Shown here piece by piece: positions 57,042 to 64,000 of a stretch of 64,000 bases of DNA. Under the pieces are notes generated by a model. It saw only the letters and a list, made by a program, of their open reading frames with translations. It was not told where the DNA came from and searched no databases. The stretch comes from Zychaea mexicana (taxonomy: Eukaryota; Mucoromycota; Mucoromycetes; Mucorales; Lichtheimiaceae). The DNA lies in NCBI RefSeq assembly GCF_025766255.1, contig NW_026516666.1, positions 868,001 to 932,000 of the forward strand, given 5' to 3'. A program made the translations under genes and the position numbers. How positions within the stretch are numbered: position 1 is the first letter of the stretch; the number at the start of each line of letters is the position of its first letter.

Positions 57042-58554
57042 TTAGGCGCCTAGCCATCTCTTGCCGAAATCCAAGACGCCGCGCAAGTTGAGACCTGGGG
57101 TATTATCATCGCTCGAGTTGTTATTAGGTGGAGAAAATGATGATGCTGATGTAGTAGAAGCATTACGACGGTGATTGTTATTGTCGGTAAAGTAGGAAAA
57201 CGGATGATGGTCGGAGCCGAATGGAGGAGAGTCGCCACCGCCAAAGGGAAACCTGTATTGCGAAGCACCTGAGCGTCGTCGTCGTCGGTCGTCATCGTCA
57301 TCGTCATCGTCGTCGTCAACCTCTGGTCGTTCGTATTCGTTCAACGCTTCCGATGCAATCGAGTCCATGTCAGATGCTGTTCTATACCACCCCCGCGCAC
57401 CATATCAATCAGTCATCATTGATTTGTCTCTTCTCTGTACCCTTACGCTTGGTCGAAACTCGTGCTTTCTTTCTCGCCCTTTGTTCTTACTTGTCTGAGC
57501 CAGGTCCCTTGTGGTTGTCGTTGCTATATTTTAATGTGTGAAGTGTCGTATTATCAGGTTCCTGTTCTTGTTTCTTGTTTATGTCCATCATGTTTTGTCG
57601 GATGTACAAGAGTTTATCTGTCAGGTCATCCAATCGTTCGCTTAGCAAGTCCTGAGCTTGTTCCGCTACAGTCGCTATGTGTGTTGCTGATGAGGAGGAA
57701 GCTTCACATTGTCGTTGTTCTTCTGGTTGTTTCTGTTTTTGATGATACTCTTGTTGCTGTTGTACTACCCTTGGTTTGTCGTGATATTCATCGTGATATT
57801 CGTCGTTCTCGTCATTGACAAAGTAGTAGGGCATGGTTTTTGGAGCGTAGAACTCTTTATGCGCTGGTGGTGGTTGCATTTCTTGAGAAATGGGTCTGTC
57901 GTAAGTGGAGTCAATGTATCCTTCTTCGCCGTACGGGTCCATGTTCTGTGTATGTGTGCATAGGTTAATTTGCGAAATATATTTGTAGATTACGATATAG
58001 GCAAAATATACCTTGGATCGTTCATAGGCAAGGTGAGCTATCTGATCGTCGCCCAGAAACTCGGCATCTTGGATATCCTCGGAGAATATTTCTTCTTCGT
58101 CTCCATCCACCACTCCTTCACGAACGACTCGTGGATAGTTGTGGTGGTGATGCTGATGTTTTTTATGCTTCCTCTTTTTCTTGCTACTTTTTCGACCGAA
58201 CGGATTTCGAGTGACAAATTCTGGGAATTGTTGCTGGTCGTTGTGAAGCACCGAGTCGAACTCCCAGTCTTGAGGATTGTCGAGATAGCCACGCACAGCG
58301 CGGCCCTGATAGTAATTTGGTGAAATAAACAACTCGTCGTGAGGGTCAACAATGTTTCCGTCATCGTCGTCACCGAGGCGTATCGGTTGTTGTCGTTTGA
58401 AAATGTTGGGAATGCATGAAGATGGTAAAAGGTAATTCCGCCAAGTCAAATCAAAGGCATTGGGTTCGTCTTCGGGAATAAGCAGATCTTGGTCCTGTTC
58501 CTGAAGTCGTCTGGACGACAGGCATAAACAATTACAGCAGCAAGAGGGTGACAT
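57042..58554 (-). CDS. Acidic, low-complexity fungal protein of unknown function
   Basis: Three exons on the minus strand: 58554-58012, 57945-57491 and 57381-57042 (445 aa). The N-terminus MSPSCCCNCLCLSSRRLQEQ has five cysteines in nine residues, a likely palmitoylation site for membrane attachment. Next come FDLTWRNYLLPSSCIPNIFK, a His/Lys-rich patch (KKKRKHKKHQHHHHN), an acidic EEEIFSEDIQDAEFL, a Gln-rich coil with LLSERLDDLTDKLLYIRQNM, and a last exon with poly-Asp, Arg and Asn runs ending in GLNLRGVLDFGKRWLGA. The conserved-looking pieces are the WRNYLLPS motif and the C-terminal LDFGKRWLG. I recognise no enzyme domain. The first intron (66 nt) is a multiple of three and has no stop. Confidence 0.65.
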
Positions 58555-59133
58555 TGACTAGTTCATAGTCTGGCTTTAAGCGTGTGTTGTTGTATAAGCA
58601 AGAGGTATCCGAGGAAAAATTACAAAGGGAAAAGAAAGAGGAGAGTTCCTTTTACCAAAAAAACAAAAATTCGAGGTCAGGTTGTTGTATTACGGTTAAA
58701 TCTTCACATGGTGGCATCATCCACCCACAGCTCTTTTTTTTTTGCGCCAAGGGATATCTGTTTTCCATTCAGCTTGCAGCCGTGTCAACCGTACATGCAT
58801 GCACGTCCATTGCGTCATAGCCTCTCGACTCCCGGGAATTTATCATTAGGCCTCTCTTGAATATGTCGTCTCTTGGTTTGTGTGTGTGTGTGTAAGGGGG
58901 GTGGAGGAAGAGTTCATCTCACCAGTAAACGCGTTTTGTAAGCCGTTTTGCCACATATGGAGGTCGACCTCGAGACCGACATATACACACACTTGGAACC
59001 TACTATAGGCCTTGATCTTCAGCCCACCTGCTGTCTTCCCCACACCTTTGTTTGCTGTGACTAAGGCAATGCTGCGGCATTACTACCATAAATCAACAGC
59101 GCAGAAATGTATGTGTGTATGTACCTGAGTTTA
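58555..59133. other. Intergenic left of the Tc1/mariner remnant
   Basis: Upstream region of the acidic protein gene. A minus-strand 40-codon exon-like piece (VGKTAGGLKIKAYSRFQVCV, then YVGLEVDLHMWQNGLQNAFT followed by a donor GTGAGA at ~58925) looks coding, but no other exon could be placed. It may be a gene remnant next to the transposon. Confidence 0.35.
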
Positions 59134-60665
59134 CAGTCACTTCAGAATGTAAAGTCGCTGATTTGAGGTGCGTTCAACAATGATGTCGATTGATCAGGAA
59201 TCCTGGGAGCCAAATCCGGCAAACAGTTTTTCCGATAAGAAAAACCCATATTTTTCGGGTACACAAAAAAACACAGCCTGCACAAACCAAATACAAGGTA
59301 TCGCATGCTGCATGCTTCACTAATCCTTGTCATTAGCGATTCTTTTTCCAAAAATTTATTTCGCTTAAATTTACTTTTGACAACTGACCAGAACTGCTCA
59401 ATTAGATTCAGTTCAGGAGAATATGAAGGTAGATATACGAATCTGTATCCTCATGAATTGATATACTTACCAATGTCTGCTGAGTTGTGAATAGGAGCAT
59501 TATCTGTGACAAGGTAGTGTCCCTTCATTTCGGGATACTTGTCGCATTTCGTCGAGAGTAGCCTTTAAAGCTTAGATAATGGCCTGTCACTGTCCCTGTG
59601 CGATAACCATCAGTCGCACGTCCAAACTTTCTCTTTTTGATACGCTTTGGAACTCGCTAGCTGATATTATTAAGCCATTGGCGGATATTGCACCTACAAT
59701 CGATGTTGCGTTTGCTTTCGTTGTAGTCACTGTAACTATCGCAGGAGTGCCTTTCTTTGACCAAGCCATACCCCGTTTCAAATTAATGTGAAAGGCTGAT
59801 TCATCATCAAGAAAAACACAATTTGTTATGAGATCCAGGTCAGTTTGCTGCCACTTCTGGACCCAGTCGTATCTTTGCTGAATTTTTTCCTCACGACTGT
59901 TCCTTTCCACAGGATGAAACTGTGCTTGCTTAATTGACAGATTACACCGAGTTGTCATAAAGTTGTAAACAGTACTACGAGAAACGTTGAGACCTTCAAA
60001 GTTTTGTTTCAAACTTTCCACTACTTCATTGACAACGGCAGAAGGGTTCTCAATCAATATAATTTAAAAGAAACTGTTTATGCTCTTCCCCAAGAATACG
60101 ACGCCGACCTGATTTATTTTTCTTCTCAAAGATGCTTTCAGGGTCCTCGTAATAACGTTTGATTCATCTCTGTGCTGCTTGGATATGAATACCTTATTGC
60201 CGTGCTGCAGCAGAAGCTTTCAAGCATTTGCTGAAAAATAAATGAAAAAATCTAGTCTTGTCTTCATCAGAGTAAACCGTATAGCGTCGCTTATTGCATT
60301 AGTTCCATATCAATATCTTCGCTACTCCTCTTATCCATAACTGGATGCATTACAGGGTTAGGTCTTTCCGAAGGTTTATTCATTAGGGACTGAGTACGAG
60401 AACTTATTCTTTCACTAGCGAATAGCTCCTCATCAACAACATCCATCGGCTCAACTCCAATCTCATCAACAACGTGCCCTTGTCCATCTTCATAACAAAA
60501 ATTGCATACTCATCTTCAATATCTGTAAAATAAATTATAAGTAGGATAATTCATGACACGTGAGCACGACTTTATTTTTGGATCAATCGACATCATTGTT
60601 GAACGCACAATTTTTCAGCACGATATTAGACTCAAAATCAGCGACTTTACTTTCTGAAGTGACTG
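59134..60665. mobile_element. Tc1/mariner-family transposon, inactive
   Basis: Ends are inverted repeats starting CAGTCACTTCAGAA(T/A)GTAAAG and including GTGCGTTCAACAATGATGTC further in. TA duplications flank it (59132-59133, 60666-60667). Length 1.5 kb is normal for a one-gene Tc1/mariner element. It contains a broken transposase on the minus strand. Confidence 0.88.
59300..60160 (-). pseudogene. Tc1/mariner (IS630-type) transposase, broken
   Basis: From the N-terminal side: GEEHKQFLLNYI, a helix-turn-helix region (EVVESLKQNFEGLNVSRSTV), first Asp in NCVFLDDESAFHINLKRGMA with the usual WS and TKANATSIVGAISANG, second Asp in HYLVTDNAPIHNSADIGKYI, and third acidic residue in YSPELNLIEQFWSVVKSK. 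Lesions are a stop near the HTH (YID*), a frame change between 59587 and 59545, and a TGA before GYRFVYLPSYSPE. The DDE set is still readable, so decay is moderate. Confidence 0.85.
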
Positions 60666-60833
60666 TATGTTACAGCACTTGCACCCCATTCAGTAGCGTG
60701 TGCGGGTGCACAAGCAGCGGCAACAGTCGGGCCCACTGGCTGTGACCCGCATTTTTTTTTGGCTCACTGGGTCACGTCGGGCTATGTTAGTCCTACACAC
60801 TTGTTCGGCCACTTGTCATTTTCATATAAAAAC

Positions 60834-61323
60834 ATGCTACGATCGATCGCCGCTGCTGCCACCCGCCGACGCATGTTCTCTACCACGAGCGCAATGCGCA
60901 TGTCGGAGGGCGAGAAACAAATCCATGACAAATTGACTGAAGCTCTGACACCACACAAGCTGCGAGTTGTCGACGTCTCCGGTATTAAACAACTCTTATT
61001 TTTTGCTTATTAAGACAACTTCCTGTGTATATACACTTTATGCCTGTCTGTCTATTGGTATGTTTTTAAGGTATAACTAAAAATATGAATAAATTATCAT
61101 AAGGCGGCTGTGGATCGATGTATGCTATCGATATCGCAACCAAAGCCTTTGAAGGCTCTTCGATCGTCAAGCAGCACCGCATGGTGAACCAGATTCTCAA
61201 GGAAGAGATCAAAGATATGCATGGTCTCCAGGTACTTGACATATCCCTGTTGTGCACAGATACATTTAAGAATTCTTTCGCTCTAACACCTTGTATATAT
61301 AGTTGAAAACATCTGCAAAATAG
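60834..61323 (+). CDS. BOL3: Mitochondrial BolA-family protein (BOL3/BOLA3-like)
   Basis: Exons 60834-60981, 61104-61231 and 61303-61323, 98 aa. The N-terminus MLRSIAAAATRRRMFSTTSA is an Arg/Ser/Ala presequence for mitochondria. The BolA domain reads GEKQIHDKLTEALTPHKLRV, VDVSGGCGSMYAIDIATKAF, and VKQHRMVNQILKEEIKDMHG with the conserved Cys in GCGSMY, as in BOLA3 rather than BOLA1/2. Known role: works with glutaredoxin 5 and Nfu1 to pass [4Fe-4S] clusters to mitochondrial enzymes such as lipoate synthase. The third exon is only six codons plus stop (LKTSAK). The domain arrangement makes this start the natural one; an upstream in-frame ATG (60759) would bury the presequence. Confidence 0.9.
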
Positions 61324-61513
61324 AATAATGCCATCCCTCCATCCACCCTCAAGCTCATGATCTTCTAATAGAGATTCAAAAATCCCATCAGAACGATATT
61401 GGTATTATTATTTGTTGTTTATTATTATGACGTGCGAGTGTGCGTGTGCGTGTGCGTGTTCGTGGAGTTGATTTTGCTTGTATAAATGATATGATCGTGA
61501 TTATGGAGTTTCA

Positions 61514-63297
61514 TCAATTATTTTGTTGTTGATGTTGGTGCTGACTTCTTGTTCGCTCCTTGTGCTTCATGCTTAATCGCTCAATATCCGCAACGACCTT
61601 TTCAATACTTTCTTCTGTAATCCGTTGTCGCATTTCTAGTGGTGTCTTCAGCAAGCTCGATGGATCATCCGGCCATTTAGACTGTTGCTGCTGCTGCTGC
61701 TGTTGTTGTTGTTGCTGTTGATGCTGTTGTTGATTGTGATGGTGTTGATAGTTATGATGGTGCTGGTGCTGGTGTTGATGCTGGTTATGGTGCTGTGAGG
61801 GCTTTTGGAACGCAGCATGGTTTTTGTGAACTGTAGGTGTAATTCATAGCAGTGTTCAAGATATATCCCTTTATCCTTTCTCTTAAAGGTCACCTATTCC
61901 GCTATATATGAAACTTACCTTTATAATAAAACGATTGGATTTCTGCAGGTCGTAGTAGCTCAGTCAATTTGGAACGCACTTTTCCATCGGCCACGTTTTC
62001 GCTATGGTGGGTATGGGCAGTCCACACTTGGTAATTATCAAATTGCTGTCGCGTCGATACTGAGACGCCACATACGGTATCACCAACCCATCCTTCTATT
62101 TTCTCTCCAATCAACAGTACGAGCAAGTCGCGCCAGGCTAGTGGGGAATGAGCTTTGGGTATCTTAAAATTATACGATCCTCCATGCTCGTTTTGAGGAT
62201 CCTCCCTTCATGAAGCAAAAAAGAGTATTCTATATCAGATACATGCAAAGTTTGCCCTCCCCATTGTCCCTGAATGTTGTTTTGCTGTTGTTACCATATA
62301 GGTTTAATGCCCTTTCGCATAAAATGCAAATTGCTCCGAAAGCCGAGTTGATCTGGTCCGTCGATATTATTGTAGATCGACCAGAATTTCTGTAGAATCG
62401 TGACCTATTAGTATGTATGAGCTGGATACATGTGTCCCCGCTAATGCTTACCTGCACCGTGCCAACGGTAGAAATCACTTGCAAATTCGCCTCGTATTCA
62501 GTTGGAGGCAAATTCGGTACATATCTGGTATATATATACACAAAAGAAGGAGTGGCAAAAAAGGCGGGTTAATGAATGTAATAAAGGTAATCGTAAAGGG
62601 GCGAGAGAGGCAGAATAGGTCGCAAGGAGGTTCATAGCAGTAAAGAACAACTGTTCAATGGCTTACGGTATAAAATAGAGAAAAAACGATAGCCTTCTAG
62701 CTCAAAACTTTACCTGTCATACCAAAAAGTCCATTCACTTTGCAATCCAATCTCACCAACTTTAAGCAGTTCTTCCTTTTGCTCTTTATCAAGGATAACC
62801 ACTTCATCTTTATAGACATATCCATCCTTAATCACAGTCTTCTGGGCTCGGGGCGACACGGGACTTGGAGAGCGCGTTATGTTTGTTGGTGTCGTCGTAT
62901 GGTTCGAGTGCGAACGTTTCAAGTCCAGTGACGAGGAGGGTGAGGTCGAGAGTCGACTTTTGTTGTTATTGTTGTTGCTGGAATGATAGCTTCCACTAAT
63001 GCCAATAGAGCCAGCTACACCTTCGGATGACAAGGACCTATCTAATGGTCGATGATGATGGGGTGACAGATGGTGGTTGCTGTTGTTGCTGTTATGAGGC
63101 CGGAACTGGAACGCAGACACTGCGGGCGACAGGTTGACGGTGGTGGGTGGAGCCGGCTGCTGTGTTGGTGTCGTAGTTGTTGTTGTTCCTGATCCTGCCA
63201 TAGCTCCTGCTGCTGTGGTTGTGCTCGTCATTGACGCCCGAGTGTACTTTGAAGAATCCACTGCTGTGTTTAATTCTTCGGGTTTGGGAGCTGTCAT
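61514..63297 (-). CDS. Class-II eIF4E (4EHP/eIF4E2-like) cap-binding protein
   Basis: Five exons on the minus strand: 63297-62714, 62524-62452, 62389-62295, 62205-61919 and 61830-61514 (451 aa). A long Ser/Thr/Asn/Pro-rich N-terminal extension (~160 aa) precedes the eIF4E fold: LQSEWTFWYDRYVPNLPPTE, YEANLQVISTVGTVQKFWSI, GIKPIWEDPQNEHGGSYNFK (cap-binding Trp-Glu), GEKIEGWVGDTVCGVSVSTR and YQVWTAHTHHSENVADGKVR. At the first cap-stacking position the usual Trp is Tyr (TEYEANL), the mark of class II. The C-terminus has a His/Gln run and a helical SKWPDDPSSLLKTPLEMRQR. Known role of 4EHP: binds the mRNA cap without eIF4G and represses translation. The extensions are unusual and may be regulatory. 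Confidence 0.87.
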
Positions 63298-64000
63298 TTA
63301 AATGGAAGAAGCAAAAGTGGCGAGATGAAAATAAAAAGGGGAACACGAGCCGCACGGTGTGGTATTTAATAAGCAAGTACGAACCCGGCGGGAGTTCGTG
63401 CGTGTGTGCGTGTGTGTCGGTTCCTGTGGAGGGTTATGGGTGGTGCGCAACGGCTTTCTCTCTGGCTGCATGGCGAAACAGCACCGCAAAACTCCGCCTT
63501 GCTATTTGTTTAAATTGTTGGCTATTATCGTCGTCGTTCGTCATATATACAGTTGGTAAAGGAGTACTACTGCTGGAATTTACAATTATGCATTGCTAAG
63601 AAGTGCTCTTTAAGTAACTATAATGATGCGTCCATCAATTCTACACACAGTGTGGCGGAAAAACCACTTATTGAGAACTGATAACCCCCCTTTGCGGAGA
63701 TGGATGTATGGATGTGGTCCCACCAGGTTGACAGATAGCTTTAGGTAACCATGATACTCTCTCTATATTATTTGCGGTGTTCCCCGGTTTTCTGTATGAA
63801 AAACGATAAGTTGAGTTTCCTACCTGGTATACGTTTCAACATGGCATTTTCTCAAAAATTATAGCAGCCTACCTTCCTACACCAAAAAAAGCCTTAGATT
63901 ATGTAAAATAAGTAGTTGTCAATTTAAACATAGACCACCCCTTATCATGTAGTATTGTTGTTTCCTTTATTCAGTTATTTGATTCTAGCACATACATACT
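63298..64000. other. 5' flank of the eIF4E-type gene
   Basis: Contains a GTGTGTGCGTGTGTG stretch near 63400 and C/T-rich pieces. No second gene can be supported; plus-strand frames here are shadows of the leader region. Confidence 0.4.

Noticed and set aside
57462..58323. Several plus-strand hydrophobic frames
   Set aside because: Antisense of the Gln/His/Asp-rich exons of the acidic protein; Leu/Val richness is expected from CAG/GAC complements.
61437..61462. GTGTGCGTGTGCGTGTGCG tract
   Set aside because: Simple dinucleotide-like repeat in intergenic DNA, not a CRISPR or other structured array.
61648..61893. Minus-strand 81-codon frame with Asn/Ser run
   Set aside because: Wrong frame of the last eIF4E-type exon; the spliced frame gives the His/Gln run and a continuous C-terminus.

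Overview
The window reads as nuclear DNA of a filamentous fungus, most likely early-diverging (Mucoromycota-like). This is inferred from the intron-rich protein genes with short GT-AG introns (about 50-130 nt), the AT-rich intergenic DNA, and the mix of transposons: Harbinger-like, MULE, CACTA-like, Tc1/mariner, a LINE and a Crypton. No tRNA, rRNA or CRISPR was recognised. All gene models were spliced by eye using reading frame and GT/AG, so exon edges are predictions.

Layout. 0-9 kb is host DNA: the 3' part of a kelch/BTB gene, a small two-exon gene, an OMA1 mitochondrial peptidase, a decayed gene, and an 8-exon SGT2/SGTA co-chaperone. 9.7-16.8 kb is a nest of mobile DNA: a CACTA-like element (terminal repeat starting CACTGTAGG, 3-bp target duplication) containing a 5'-truncated LINE (15-bp duplication) and a complete but mutated MULE (9-bp duplication, ~100-bp terminal repeats) whose transposase carries an OTU cysteine-protease domain. 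A clean second copy of the CACTA-like element lies at 24.4-26.0 kb.

17.5-30.4 kb is a very large palindrome. Its ~3.7-kb arms are almost identical and each carries a complete zinc-finger gene. They enclose a 5-kb centre with a broken Harbinger-clan transposase joined in frame to a chromodomain, a Harbinger-type MITE inside that gene, and the second CACTA-like copy. One arm was later hit by a 541-bp TA-flanked MITE; a second copy of that MITE is at 48.8 kb.

31-49 kb alternates sparse host genes with long gene-poor stretches: a SAM-dependent methyltransferase, a Pro/Gln-rich protein with a Lys-rich last exon, an aldo-keto reductase pseudogene, and a cluster of three related small secreted proteins with one conserved intron and TATA boxes. 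50.9-53.8 kb holds an apparently intact Crypton-type tyrosine recombinase gene. 57-64 kb has an acidic hypothetical protein, a dead Tc1/mariner element with TA duplication, a mitochondrial BolA protein (BOL3-like) and a class-II eIF4E (4EHP-like) gene.

The host genes point to general cell upkeep (mitochondrial quality control, Fe-S cluster assembly, tail-anchored protein targeting, translation control). They do not form a pathway. The most unusual content is the palindrome and the composite transposases.
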